Part shown: in pieces, positions 1 to 8,561 of the stretch
Numbering within the stretch: position 1 is the stretch's first letter
How the letters are laid out: every line of letters starts with the position of its first letter
Origin: Nitrospirota bacterium
Lineage (GTDB): Bacteria; Nitrospirota; Nitrospiria; Nitrospirales; UBA8639
Assembly: GCA_003695915.1 (NCBI GenBank)
Contig: RFGF01000057.1
Coordinates: 1 to 53,905 of the forward strand
Reading direction: 5' to 3'
Length of the DNA stretch: 53,905 bases
The notes under the pieces: model-generated
The model's input: only the letters and a program-made list of their open reading frames with translations
The model's database searches: none
Told to the model about the DNA's origin: nothing
Translations under genes and position numbers: made by a program

Positions 1-1
1 A

Positions 2-169
2 CAAGACCTCGTAGACAAATATCGTGCAAAGTGCAAAGAACTTCGCAAAGCCATAGAAGACTTTGATAAAGCTCCTGATTCGAGCTCGGAGGACGAGACA
101 CTTAGTGAGTCTGAACCGTTTCTAGAAGCAACACATACCAGCACCAGTACGTCCGACGAGGAATCGTAA
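2..169 (+). CDS. C-terminal end of an unidentified protein (partial)
   Basis: An open frame enters from the left edge and stops at TAA 167-169, giving the last 55 residues of a protein whose start lies outside the window. The visible part begins with a charged, probably helical stretch rich in Lys, Arg and Glu. It ends in a Ser/Thr/Glu/Asp-rich acidic tail (…TSTSDEES). No domain is recognisable, so no function is assigned. It may be a chance frame, although the helical and acidic composition looks protein-like. The 210 bases up to the next gene end (381) hold nothing I can identify. Confidence 0.45.
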   Translation, partial: QDLVDKYRAKCKELRKAIEDFDKAPDSSSEDETLSESEPFLEATHTSTSTSDEES

Positions 170-380
170 GTATCCCCTATCCAAAATCCCGGGCTTATTC
201 TTGAGCGAGCGAAGCGTCGCCCCCGGGGAAGATCGCGATTGAAGTCCGATCGCTTTTCTCGTCTTTCCTTGGATCTTCTCCAGAACTACGCGATTGCAAG
301 CATGGATCAAGAATCCGAAAGCTAAATGGGAAATGGCGTAATCCCCGACACCGCTGCACCGATCGCCGTTCTGTCGAGCC

Positions 381-1463
381 TCACGCGATTCGACGGCCGT
401 CGATGAACACATGAAATTTAGAGAAAGACATGAATACGGTGCATGTCTCTCCTGCCTGTTGGGGTGGCACAGACGACGCCCTGGCAATCAATCGCTGGCC
501 ATCCACGATCAGATAGACTAGACAATCGGCACCGAGGTTTTCGATGAGGTCGATCGTCGCAGGTCGTTCGACAGAGGGGGTCGGCGGCGCGCTCAAGGCG
601 ATGTCTTCGGGCCGAATACCCAAGATAGCGGGTTTGCCATCCAGGCGACTCGCCTCGCCACTGCGTAACGGCAGTCCCAGCACAAAATTTCCGGCTCGGA
701 ATTCGAAGCCTTCCTCCACACATCGGATCTGGCCCTCGATCAGATTCATCGGTGGGCTGCCGATGAAGCTAGCCACGAAGGGGTTGCTGGGCTCCTGATA
801 AATCTGTTCAGGCGCGCCGATTTGCTGAATGCGGCCCTGATCCAGGATCACGATGGTGTCCCCCAACGTCATGGCTTCGACCTGATCGTGCGTCACGTAC
901 ACGATGGTCGCCTGCAATCGCCGATGAAGCTTTTTGAGCTCCACCCGCATGGATGCACGTAGGCGAGCATCGAGATTGGACAGCGGCTCGTCGAACAGAA
1001 ACAGCTTGGGCTTGCGCACGATCGCTCGTCCCATGGCCACGCGCTGGCGTTGTCCACCTGACAGCTCCTTGGGCTTGCGGTCGAGCAAGTCTTCGATTTC
1101 CAGCAGCTTCGCCACTTCCGCCAATCGTGCCTCGATCACCGCTGGCGGTTCTTTTCGCATTTTGAGCCCGAACGCCAAATTCTCCCGCACGGTCAAATGC
1201 GGATACAGTGCGTATTGCTGAAAGACCATCGCGATATCGCGCTCGCGCGGCGGCAGAGCATCGACGATCTCCTCGCCGATGCGCACAGTTCCGCTGGTCT
1301 GTTGTTCGAGCCCGGCAATGATGCGGAGCAAGGTGGATTTGCCGCAGCCGGAGGGGCCGAGCAAGACGACGAACTCACCGTCCGCCGCGTGCAACGAAAT
1401 ATCGTCGAGGACTGTGGTCCGACCGAACATTTTGGAGATATGTTCGAGCCTCAGGCTGGCCAT
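381..1463 (-). CDS. Sugar ABC importer ATPase (UgpC/MalK/MsmK type)
   Basis: Cytoplasmic ATPase that powers uptake by the two permeases encoded just upstream. The 360-residue protein has the normal length of the MalK/UgpC group. Walker A (GPSGCGKST) is at residues 36-44, the Q-loop near 82, the signature LSGGQ at 134-138, Walker B with the catalytic Glu (LFLFDEP) at 154-160, and the D-loop follows. The C-terminal ~120 residues form the TOBE/OB regulatory domain typical of carbohydrate importers (GIRPEDI motif). The ATG at 1463 lies 2 bases after the stop of the upstream permease, which indicates an operon. The open frame continues further upstream, but that part overlaps the permease and is not coding. 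The substrate cannot be read from sequence; di- or oligosaccharides or glycerol-3-phosphate are the family's usual ligands. Confidence 0.95.
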   Translation of the reverse strand: MASLRLEHISKMFGRTTVLDDISLHAADGEFVVLLGPSGCGKSTLLRIIAGLEQQTSGTVRIGEEIVDALPPRERDIAMVFQQYALYPHLTVRENLAFGLKMRKEPPAVIEARLAEVAKLLEIEDLLDRKPKELSGGQRQRVAMGRAIVRKPKLFLFDEPLSNLDARLRASMRVELKKLHRRLQATIVYVTHDQVEAMTLGDTIVILDQGRIQQIGAPEQIYQEPSNPFVASFIGSPPMNLIEGQIRCVEEGFEFRAGNFVLGLPLRSGEASRLDGKPAILGIRPEDIALSAPPTPSVERPATIDLIENLGADCLVYLIVDGQRLIARASSVPPQQAGETCTVFMSFSKFHVFIDGRRIA

Positions 1464-1465
1464 GA

Positions 1466-2293
1466 TCAACCTTTGATCGCTCCAGCCGACAGCCCACCGA
1501 TGATGCCCCGTTGAAACAGCAACACGACGACGATCAACGGTAAAGTGGCCAGAACCGAGGCCGCCGCGATTTCGCCCCAGGGCATCGTGAACTCTCCTTG
1601 GAACAGCGCAATGCCCACGGGAAGCGTATGTTTGGCTGGGTCGGTCAAAATCAGCAAGGCGAAGAAGAATTCGTTCCAGGCATAAATGAACGTCAAGATC
1701 GCCGCGGTAAAGAGTCCGGGGACGGCGAGGGGCAGCATGACATACATCAACGTCTGCCCCGTTGTGCAGCCGTCGATAGAGGCGGCCTCCTCCAGCTCCC
1801 TGGGAAGATCGTTGAAGAACGTCGCCAGAATCCACACGGCCAGCGGCAACGTCAAGGCGACATACGGGAGAACGAGACCCCAATGGGTATTGAGGCCACC
1901 GAGGCGTTCCAGCATGCGCCACACAGGACCCGCAATGACGATTTGCGGAAACATGGCCACACACAACAACCCGCGCAGAATCCACGCCGTGCCCGGAAGG
2001 CGAAGCCGCGCCAGCGCATAGGCTGCCGGCGTCGCCACGAGCAATGCGAGCCCTGTCGTGCTTCCCGCGACGATCGCGCTGTTGATCATATAATCGAACA
2101 GACGATGCTCGAAGAGAACGTTTCGATAAAAGACCAGGCTCCCGTCGGGCCACCAGGTCGGAGGAATGGCTTCGACGTAAATGGGCGACTTCAACGAGGT
2201 CGAAACCAACCAGAGGAACGGGAATAAACTCCCCCCGACGGCCAACAGAATCCCGCCCCAGAGCAAGACGTGCTCGCCGCGCGTTCGGGTCAT
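1466..2293 (-). CDS. Sugar ABC importer inner-membrane permease (MalG/UgpE type)
   Basis: 275-residue integral membrane protein with about six hydrophobic segments. A cytoplasmic loop carries the EAA motif (EEAASIDG around residues 180-190), which docks on the ATPase and identifies binding-protein-dependent transporter permeases of the carbohydrate CUT1 class. The start ATG overlaps the stop of the partner permease by 4 bases (ATGA at 2290-2293), so the two subunits are translationally coupled. With the neighbouring permease it would form the heterodimeric channel of the importer. Confidence 0.93.
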   Translation of the reverse strand: MTRTRGEHVLLWGGILLAVGGSLFPFLWLVSTSLKSPIYVEAIPPTWWPDGSLVFYRNVLFEHRLFDYMINSAIVAGSTTGLALLVATPAAYALARLRLPGTAWILRGLLCVAMFPQIVIAGPVWRMLERLGGLNTHWGLVLPYVALTLPLAVWILATFFNDLPRELEEAASIDGCTTGQTLMYVMLPLAVPGLFTAAILTFIYAWNEFFFALLILTDPAKHTLPVGIALFQGEFTMPWGEIAAASVLATLPLIVVVLLFQRGIIGGLSAGAIKG

Positions 2294-3210
2294 GTGGCCC
2301 TCCGCTCCAGGAGTTTGGATCCCACCATCCGAACGTACAAGAAGGACAGCATGAGAATGACGACAAACACGGTGACGGAAATCGTCGTGCCATAGCCCAC
2401 CCGACCTTCGGTAAAGAGTGTCTTGTAGCCATAGAATTGGATGACCTGCGTGGCGTCACCGGGTCCACCCTGCGTCATGACGAAGACCAGGTCGAACACG
2501 CGAAAGGCATCGATGGTGCGAAACAGGAGCGCGGTCAACAGCGCAGGTTTGAGGAGCGGCAAGGTGAGATGCCAAAAGCGTTGCCACGCCGTTGCGCCGT
2601 CCACGCGCGCTGCGTCGTAGAGGTCGTCGGGTATGAGCTGGAGGCCGGCCAGAATGAGCAACGCCGCAAAGGACGACGTCTTCCATACGTCGGCGAGGAC
2701 GATGATTCCGAAGGCCGACCACGGATCGGCCAGCCAGGGGACATACGCGCCGATGTCATCGCCGAACAAGACGAGATTGATGGCGCCATATTGATCGTTG
2801 GCGAGAAACCGCCACATCTGGGAAGCCACCACCGTGGGAATGGCCCAGGGAACGAGAATGGCAGCGCGGACTCCGCCCCGTCCCACAAAATGTTCATGAA
2901 TGACCAATGCGATGCCCAATCCAAGGAGGAGTTCCAACGCGGTGGAGGCGAGCACGAATCCTGCGGTGACGAGCAAAGCCTGATGAGCGATCGGATCCTG
3001 GAGGAATTCCCGATAATTGTCCAGCCCCACGAAAGGACGTCCCAAACTCGGTAGTCCCAAGAACCAACGATGCAAGCTCAGGAGAAACGAATCCACTGCC
3101 GGATAGAGGGAAAACACGCTCACCACGACCAGCATCGGAAGGATCATGAGCCGGCCGGTGTGCCGATCCGCTTGCGTTCGAGGGGCTCTGGTCAAAGACT
3201 GCATGTGCAT
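2290..3210 (-). CDS. Sugar ABC importer inner-membrane permease (MalF/UgpA type)
   Basis: 306-residue permease with a charged cytoplasmic N-terminus followed by about six membrane segments. The EAA-like loop (DAARVDGATAWQRF) lies near residues 200-215. It is the MalF/UgpA-type half of the channel; the gene order binding protein, MalF-type, MalG-type, ATPase is the usual one for CUT1 importers. An in-frame ATG two codons downstream is an alternative start. The gene begins 34 bases after the stop of the binding-protein gene. Confidence 0.93.
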   Translation of the reverse strand: MHMQSLTRAPRTQADRHTGRLMILPMLVVVSVFSLYPAVDSFLLSLHRWFLGLPSLGRPFVGLDNYREFLQDPIAHQALLVTAGFVLASTALELLLGLGIALVIHEHFVGRGGVRAAILVPWAIPTVVASQMWRFLANDQYGAINLVLFGDDIGAYVPWLADPWSAFGIIVLADVWKTSSFAALLILAGLQLIPDDLYDAARVDGATAWQRFWHLTLPLLKPALLTALLFRTIDAFRVFDLVFVMTQGGPGDATQVIQFYGYKTLFTEGRVGYGTTISVTVFVVILMLSFLYVRMVGSKLLERRAT

Positions 3211-3244
3211 GGTTGGTTCGAGAAGCGGGGTCTGGCCCTCATCG

Positions 3245-4615
3245 TCAGGATTGCAAGGGAACCAGTCGCTCGAATCGCTCGATCATCCGTTGGGCTTCTT
3301 CGGCTTCTTCCCGGATATCGAGACGAGGAAAGGCCAACACCCGGCTGAAATACCGCTGAAGGATATGGGAGATGATCGGATACACGGGCGTGCGTGGCCG
3401 GGGGCGTGCCGTTTGGAATACGGGAAACAACGCGCGGTATTGCGGATTGGCTTGCAGGACCGCGTCATCGCGATAGAGCGCGATCCGTGACGGCGCCAAC
3501 GATGCGTGCATGGCAAAATGGCGCTGCATCTCCGGGCTGGTCATGAACTCGATAAAGGTCCAGGCTTCTTCGGGGTGACGGGAATACGCGCTGATTCCAT
3601 AGAGCCAGCCGCCCAATGCCGACACGCTTTCGCCAAAAGCAAAATGAGGAAGCGGCGCCACGCCGACCTTGCCCACGATGTTGGAGTGCCGCGGATCGTT
3701 GGCCATTCCCCAGGCATAAGGCCAATTGCGGTGGAAGACCGCCTTTCCCTGTACAAACACGGCGAGCGACTCCGGCTCCTGATACGTGAGCACGGCGCGC
3801 GTCGCGAGCGCGTGCACGATCTGCTCTCGCACGAACCGCACGGCCGTCAGCGCATCCGGGCTCGTCAGGGTCAGGAGCGGATTGCGGGCTTCTCGGGCGG
3901 AGGCGCCGTGCAGACTTCCCAGAAATTCCAGCATGTTGCAGACCAACCCTTCGTATTGTTTGAACTGTCCGCTGTAGCCGCGGAGTGCCGGCTGGCGCGT
4001 CCGTTCGCCCGCGACGATCGTGTGGGCTTGCAACACCAATTCATCCCACGTGCGCGGCGGAGCGAATCCATATTGTTCCAGGAGATCCTTGCGATAGTAG
4101 AGCATCCCGCTGTCGATACGCGACGGAATGCCGTAGAGTTCTCCTCGGTACGTCCCGGCTTCAATGGTAGCCTCGAAGAATTTCTGGCGCTCGGACGAAG
4201 GAAACCGCGCCCCTAACGGCAAGGCCCAGCCGGCGGCGGCAAATTCGGATGTCCAAATCACATCCATGAAAAAAAGATCCATGGACGTGTCGCGGTTTTT
4301 GAGTTTTTGCGACAAGAGATCGTGATAGGCCGTGGACGAATGCGGTGCGATTTCGCGTTCAATCCTAATGGTCGGGTGCGCCTGTTCGAAGCGGGCGATG
4401 GCCTCGTCCCACGCTTTGGGATGATCTGGCTTCCAGCTCACGAAGCGCAGCGTGACGCGGTCAGATATGTTGGTTGTAGCGATCAGCGTCGACGTTCGAT
4501 GGGTTGTCTCTCGAGGGCTCTTGAACAGCACCAGCGTCACCATCGATCCAACGAGGATCGCCAAAGCCGCTATCGGCATCAAAAATTGCCGTTTCAGCAT
4601 CCAACCCTTGCGCAT
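3245..4615 (-). CDS. Sugar ABC importer extracellular solute-binding protein
   Basis: About 456 residues: a short basic N-terminus, one hydrophobic signal or anchor segment and a large family-1 extracellular solute-binding domain. The latter shows the typical blocks FVSWKPDHPKAWDEAIARFE near the start of the mature part and SRIDSGMLYYRKDLLEQYG in the middle. It captures the sugar in the periplasm and delivers it to the two permeases. There is no lipobox Cys, so it is either cleaved by signal peptidase I or stays anchored. ATG 4615 is used; ATG 4600, preceded closely by AAGGG, is equally possible, and a TTG at 4627 is less likely because it lies within the predicted -10 box. First gene of the four-gene operon. 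Confidence 0.88.
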   Translation of the reverse strand: MRKGWMLKRQFLMPIAALAILVGSMVTLVLFKSPRETTHRTSTLIATTNISDRVTLRFVSWKPDHPKAWDEAIARFEQAHPTIRIEREIAPHSSTAYHDLLSQKLKNRDTSMDLFFMDVIWTSEFAAAGWALPLGARFPSSERQKFFEATIEAGTYRGELYGIPSRIDSGMLYYRKDLLEQYGFAPPRTWDELVLQAHTIVAGERTRQPALRGYSGQFKQYEGLVCNMLEFLGSLHGASAREARNPLLTLTSPDALTAVRFVREQIVHALATRAVLTYQEPESLAVFVQGKAVFHRNWPYAWGMANDPRHSNIVGKVGVAPLPHFAFGESVSALGGWLYGISAYSRHPEEAWTFIEFMTSPEMQRHFAMHASLAPSRIALYRDDAVLQANPQYRALFPVFQTARPRPRTPVYPIISHILQRYFSRVLAFPRLDIREEAEEAQRMIERFERLVPLQS

Positions 4616-4623
4616 ATCAGAGG

Positions 4624-4652
4624 ACAATAATGGGTGAGGGGAGAAAAATCAA
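4624..4652 (-). promoter_or_regulatory. Candidate sigma70-type promoter for the sugar ABC operon
   Basis: On the reverse strand a -35 like TTGATT (4652-4647), a 17-base spacer and a -10 like TATTGT (4629-4624) stand just ahead of the binding-protein gene. Transcription would begin about 4617, almost at the ATG 4615, so either the leader is very short or the ATG at 4600 is the true start. Confidence 0.4.
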
Positions 4653-4803
4653 AATTGTGTATGACGATCACTGTGGGAGAGAAGCCCGGAATTATCGACT
4701 CGGCTGTCGTGTCAGAACAATGGAAGAAGGGGTCGGCTGAATTGCCGATTCCAAAAGAATGCTTTAGGCTATTTGCGAGTCCATGCTTCGCGAGTCCAGT
4801 CCT

Positions 4804-5587
4804 ATGCGTCCCTATTTTCGAACCAGACATCGTCAGCGCGATCCCGGTGCGATTGACGTCAGTACGATTTTGTTCGTCATCACCGTGGTCGTGATCGCAG
4901 CCGGCGGCCACACTGGGCATTTACGAGGCCTATCAAAAATATATCCACAAACCGCAAGAGGATCAGTCCCTCGAACGCCTTGCACAGGAGGTCGAAAGAC
5001 TCGACCATGCATCACGTACTCTTCAAACGGACATGACAGCGTTGCAAAGCCGGCTCGACGATATGCAGGAAACGTTGGAGCACACTCGGCAGGCGCTTCG
5101 AGAAGCGGAGTTAATCAATCTCGCCCATGGGCTTTCTGATGACCTAACGAATGAGGCCAAACCTGTGTCCCGACCTGGGAATGCGCTCTGGACCACCGAT
5201 TGTTTTTTTCGACAGACTCAACGGTTGCTCTCGGTTATAGCGGCGCGTCCGCCATCTGATCCTCTTTCCCCGTCGGTTGCTGTTCAGCAGGAAAGCGCCA
5301 TTCTCAGGATGTTGGGATCTTCAGACAACCTGTTGGCCCAAGCCCCTCCGTCCCGAATAGACCGAGCCTTTGAAAGTGCCGCGCAAGTGTGTTCGGATGT
5401 CAAAGTCAAGCAACTAGACAGCCGAATAAATCGTCTCGAATGGGAGCGTGCCGTCGTCGAACGGGTACTGGCGTCCTCGTCTCGTTTGTCCGAGTGGGTC
5501 GGTGAGAAATGGAAGGAACCAAGAGCGGCGCTGCGTGATTATCAAGAACACATTCAGGAAAGGACGCGAGAGTTCCAAAAACGCTAG
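4804..5587 (+). pseudogene. Membrane-anchored coiled-coil protein, broken by one extra base
   Basis: Reading from ATG 4804 gives a basic N-terminus, then a single hydrophobic helix (STILFVITVVVIAA, 4861-4902). The frame then leaves the gene. From 4904 the +1 frame continues directly with AATLGIYEAYQKYIHKPQED and a long heptad-rich segment (ERLAQEVERL…LQSRLDDMQETLEH) down to TAG 5587. Removing one G at 4903/4904 joins both parts into a 260-residue protein: cytoplasmic tail, transmembrane anchor, periplasmic coiled coil and a mixed C-terminal region. The break is either a real frameshift mutation or a sequencing error. No known family is recognised. It is followed within 5 bases by the next gene, so the three genes form an operon. 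Confidence 0.6.
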
Positions 5588-5592
5588 ATGAA

Positions 5593-5766
5593 ATGACCGA
5601 ACGGGAAATCGCCCGAATCTGGTCGGAAGAGAACCTTCCCCTCGATCTTGCCGCGTTCACTATGCTGCGCAAAAATCGGAACTTTCTAGGAAAAGCCGCA
5701 AGACGAGGGATAGTGAAAGGCGGCGAGCAATGGCTGGAAATGCTCAAACGGCTGAAACTCTCATGA
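5593..5766 (+). CDS. Small 57-residue basic protein, unknown
   Basis: ATG 5593 to TGA 5766 encodes 57 residues (MTEREIARIWSEENLPLDLA… ending KRLKLS). The protein looks helical, with an acidic N-terminal half and a basic C-terminal half, and has no Cys or signal peptide. Its stop overlaps the start of the SelW-like gene in an ATGA (5763-5766), and it starts 5 bases after the coiled-coil gene ends. This translational coupling is the main evidence that it is real. No function can be proposed beyond membership of this operon. Confidence 0.6.
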   Translation: MTEREIARIWSEENLPLDLAAFTMLRKNRNFLGKAARRGIVKGGEQWLEMLKRLKLS

Positions 5767-6056
5767 GCAGGCAAAAGGAACCCCGCGTCGAAATCGAATA
5801 TTGCACGCAATGTCGTTGGCTATTGCGAGCAGCATGGATGGCTCAGGAATTGCTCATGACGTTCGAAACAGAAATAGGCGAAGTCGCCTTGATCCCAGGA
5901 ACGGGGGGTATTTTCGAAGTGCGAGCGCAAAACAACATGATCTGGTCTCGGTCTCAAGAAGGGCGGTTCCCGGAGATTACTGAATTGAAGCGTCGCGTTC
6001 GAGACATTATCGCACCGGAGAAAGATTTGGGACACATCGACCGCTCCATCGGTTAA
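5763..6056 (+). CDS. SelW/Rdx-family thioredoxin-fold protein (Cys form)
   Basis: 97-residue protein matching the Rdx (SelW/SelT/SelH) family in length and layout. A first beta strand (VEIEY) runs straight into a CXXC redox motif (CTQC at about residues 15-18), followed by an amphipathic helix, then the typical GTGGIFEV strand and a C-terminal helix. The position often occupied by selenocysteine in homologues is Cys here and there is no in-frame TGA. Members act as thiol oxidoreductases of poorly defined substrate. Start ATG 5763 is chosen because it overlaps the upstream stop as ATGA and gives the family's usual length; an in-frame ATG at 5730 lies inside the upstream gene. Confidence 0.8.
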   Translation: MSRQKEPRVEIEYCTQCRWLLRAAWMAQELLMTFETEIGEVALIPGTGGIFEVRAQNNMIWSRSQEGRFPEITELKRRVRDIIAPEKDLGHIDRSIG

Positions 6057-6232
6057 CCGCGCCTGCCGCCCCCTTTTCACCTCGGAATTCGACGCATCTC
6101 GGCCTTTCGCATTGACCCGTCATTCGACCGCCCATTTCGCGCGGATGCATACAGAACAATGCTAGAGCAAACTCCGTTCTCTCGGCTCATCGAGAACCGA
6201 TTGTCTCTGTCCCCTTCAGGCGACATGCTGTA

Positions 6233-6259
6233 TTGCCTGTTGAATTTTATCTGTATTAT
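6233..6259 (+). promoter_or_regulatory. Candidate promoter of the oxidase-like gene
   Basis: TTGCCT (6233-6238) and TATTAT (6254-6259) are separated by 15 bases, shorter than ideal. The element overlaps the furthest upstream possible start (TTG 6233) of the following gene. This favours translation from ATG 6314 with a leader of about 48 bases. Confidence 0.35.
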
Positions 6260-6313
6260 AGATTAGGGCTCAGTAGCTACCCGGGGTTTTTCATCAAGGG
6301 CCTCACGCACATC

Positions 6314-7582
6314 ATGTCTCGGTCGTTTCATCCGGCCACGTTCATCGTGACCGGCCTCATATGGCTGTTTCTTTCGACAGCCGTTGGGTGTGCGCTGCTC
6401 CTCGCAGATGCTCATGGGATCGGCCTTTCGCTCGATCTTCGGCAGGTTCATGGGCATGCCGCGCTGGTGGGCGGTGCGATCCAGATCATCATGGGCTTGT
6501 GGTTCATCCCGATCGCTGGAGAGCGTCCACGCGCCGATTCCCGTCCGGGAATTTATTTCGCCATCAACTTCGGTACCGTGGGCATGCTGCTCGGCTTCGG
6601 GATCGGGCAGCCATTGCTCGTCGGGGCATTCAGTGTGCTGGCCATCGGCGCTATGCTCGCCCTGTTCAAGCACATCCCCAGTCATGCGGCACTCAACATT
6701 CCACGGGGTCTCACGCGTTGGTGGTATGGCACCGCATTGACCGCACTGAGCCTCGGGCTTGCGCTGGGCGAAGGCATGGCCTGGAAACTTGTTCCGCACG
6801 AGCACTTGGGCTGGGTCAAGGTCGCGCACGCACACCTGACTGTCGTCGGGTTCATGCTGCTCGCCCTGATCGGCTTGACGTACTGGCTCCTCCCCGCCAT
6901 CACGGAATCCCTCCAGTTTCATGCCGTATGGACCCGGATCATCTGGCTCGTCATGCCATTGGGTGCCATAATTCTTGCCTTTGGATTGGCGGCTTCAAGC
7001 TTTGTGAGTCAAATTAGCGGCGGGATTCTTTTGATGCTGGGCGTCGGTCTGTATGCTTGTGATTTAGCACGCCAGCGCATTCGGGATGAGTACGGCAGAT
7101 TCCCACGAGCGGTTCCCCTGCTCAGGATAGCCGGGGGTTACCTCGGCATCACGGCGCTCAGCGGGATCGCCTTGGCTGTGAACGCCTTGTGGCTGCCCCC
7201 GCCCGTCCGCATCGGCCAATGGCACCTTCTGGCCTATGCTCATTTGTTTTACCTCGGGTTCGCCGTTCACCACCTCTTCGGCTTGCTCACCGGTCTCCTT
7301 CCGCTCGTCCTGGCCAAAGCGCGAAGCCGAAGCCATAAAAAACGAAAACCCATTCATGCAGAACTGATTGCACTCATGGAGCGCGGGACCTCCATTCAAC
7401 TCGGGATACTGAACCTTGGAATCATGGGACTCGTCGCAATGGCGTCGCTCGTCTGGTGGGTTCCCCTCAAGTCTCCGCTCATTCCCGTCGCTGCGTGGAC
7501 CAGCGCAGCCTTGCTGCTCATTCCATGGCCATTGTTCCTCTTCAATGCGATCGTCGTGCTCAGAACCCCAGCGCGACCATAA
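6314..7582 (+). CDS. Heme-copper oxidase subunit I-like membrane protein (orphan)
   Basis: About 422 residues with roughly 12 hydrophobic helices. Several His lie in motifs that resemble heme ligands of cbb3/NorB-type subunit I: VHGHAALVGG in the second helix, KVAHAHLTVVGFM in the middle and AYAHLFYLGFAVHH towards the end. It is somewhat short for a true catalytic subunit, and no other oxidase subunit or cytochrome c gene is adjacent. An electron-transfer, NO- or heme-related role is plausible but unproven; NnrS-like proteins are the main alternative. ATG 6314 is chosen because the upstream TTG start lies in a probable promoter and the preceding residues do not look like a membrane-protein N-terminus. 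Confidence 0.7.
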   Translation: MSRSFHPATFIVTGLIWLFLSTAVGCALLLADAHGIGLSLDLRQVHGHAALVGGAIQIIMGLWFIPIAGERPRADSRPGIYFAINFGTVGMLLGFGIGQPLLVGAFSVLAIGAMLALFKHIPSHAALNIPRGLTRWWYGTALTALSLGLALGEGMAWKLVPHEHLGWVKVAHAHLTVVGFMLLALIGLTYWLLPAITESLQFHAVWTRIIWLVMPLGAIILAFGLAASSFVSQISGGILLMLGVGLYACDLARQRIRDEYGRFPRAVPLLRIAGGYLGITALSGIALAVNALWLPPPVRIGQWHLLAYAHLFYLGFAVHHLFGLLTGLLPLVLAKARSRSHKKRKPIHAELIALMERGTSIQLGILNLGIMGLVAMASLVWWVPLKSPLIPVAAWTSAALLLIPWPLFLFNAIVVLRTPARP

Positions 7583-7706
7583 CGACCTCGAACCGACACC
7601 AGTCTCTCGTTGCCGGATCTTCGCAAGCTACCCCTTCGCACTCAACCCGAGGCTCGGCCTTCCGTGTCCTCATGATCTATCATGCAACATCGACGCGCAA
7701 TGGCGG

Positions 7707-7874
7707 TCATGGAGAGGATCGGCGTTTGTCGTCCTCCTCGCTTTCATAGATGGTGACTATTCCGTCTCGACCAATCTCGATTTGAGCAAGAACGGTTCTT
7801 CTGCAGATCATCAGATCGCACGAGCGGATCGTCCATTCCGACGAGATGGTCGCGGAACCACTTGCGTTCAGCAT
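7707..7874 (-). CDS. Possible 55-residue protein coupled to the exported gene upstream
   Basis: ATG 7874 stands one base ahead of the stop codon of the 188-residue gene (ATGCTGA arrangement), so translation could be coupled. The product has a central segment resembling a normal folded core (VLAQIEIGRDGIVTIYESEE) and a basic, Ser/Pro C-terminus. No family is recognised. The spacer down to 7583 holds nothing identifiable. Confidence 0.4.
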   Translation of the reverse strand: MLNASGSATISSEWTIRSCDLMICRRTVLAQIEIGRDGIVTIYESEEDDKRRSSP

Positions 7875-8434
7875 CCGAAGCGGGGATCGCAAGGCGGGAA
7901 ACGGAAGGAAGGAGGAGTCCAGGAGGGCACTTCGGATGGCGGACGTTGGAGATCGCTGCTGTCGTAAGGGCGCTCGTTTCCGGTTACGCCGTCTTCGTAA
8001 GGATCGACCCACATTTCACCTTGATCCTGCTCGAAAGTCCCGTTCGCGTTCAGGTCGATCCAATAAAACACGGGTTCGGACATGGTAATCACGACGGGTG
8101 TGCCGAACTCATCCAGCCAAGTTTTGTAAGTCCGCCGTGCCGTCATAAAATCGATCGTCCCCTTGCCAGCGAGGTCGAACCGACGATAGAACATGTTCGT
8201 TCGCCAGTCGTAATAGGCTTCGACTTCGCGGGGATCGAACTCGTCAGGCTCGATGGGCAACTTGATTCGCGGCTGGGAAAAGGAAAATGGGATTGGAAGG
8301 AGCACGAAGACCCCCTCAACCTCTTTCCCTTGAACAACGGGCTGTGCCCGACCCAGGCCCATCTCGCCGCCTGGAGCGAGCACCGCCAAGACCACGCCGG
8401 CCAAAACCATGTATCGCAGTTCTTGGGCCATCAT
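7868..8434 (-). CDS. Exported protein with an EF-hand-like calcium loop
   Basis: 188 residues. A hydrophobic N-terminal segment (residues 7-30) looks like a signal peptide. The mature part contains WIDLNANGTFEQDQGEMW near residue 125-142, a D-x-N-x-N-G-x-x-x-x-D/E loop of the calcium-binding EF-hand/dockerin type. The C-terminus is Pro-rich and ends in two Cys (PPCDPRFGC). An AGGATG ribosome site lies about 9 bases ahead of the tandem ATGs at 8434/8431. The gene is divergent from priA. Function unknown. Confidence 0.65.
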   Translation of the reverse strand: MMAQELRYMVLAGVVLAVLAPGGEMGLGRAQPVVQGKEVEGVFVLLPIPFSFSQPRIKLPIEPDEFDPREVEAYYDWRTNMFYRRFDLAGKGTIDFMTARRTYKTWLDEFGTPVVITMSEPVFYWIDLNANGTFEQDQGEMWVDPYEDGVTGNERPYDSSDLQRPPSEVPSWTPPSFRFPPCDPRFGC

Positions 8435-8508
8435 GCCGGAGTCATCCTTTCTTGGTACGCCGACTGAACCCTATCACGCGCTTCGTTGAGGGTCAAATTG
8501 ACAACGCT

Positions 8509-8536
8509 TTGTCCTCGTTAGGACCGCTGGTACAAT
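8509..8536 (+). promoter_or_regulatory. Candidate promoter of the PriA-like gene
   Basis: TTGTCC (8509-8514), a 16-base spacer and TACAAT (8531-8536). Predicted transcription begins near 8543, which excludes ATG 8535 as start and supports ATG 8562. Confidence 0.45.
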
Positions 8537-8561
8537 GCCGACGGTTCGGACCTTCATCTGC

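Noticed and set aside
1467-2468. Long upstream extension of the ABC ATPase frame on the reverse strand
   Set aside because: It overlaps both permease genes, is Arg/Gly/His-rich, and the ATPase has a normal family start at 1463.
5763-6056. Possible selenocysteine in the SelW-like gene
   Set aside because: The redox motif is CTQC with ordinary Cys codons and no in-frame TGA, so no Sec is encoded.
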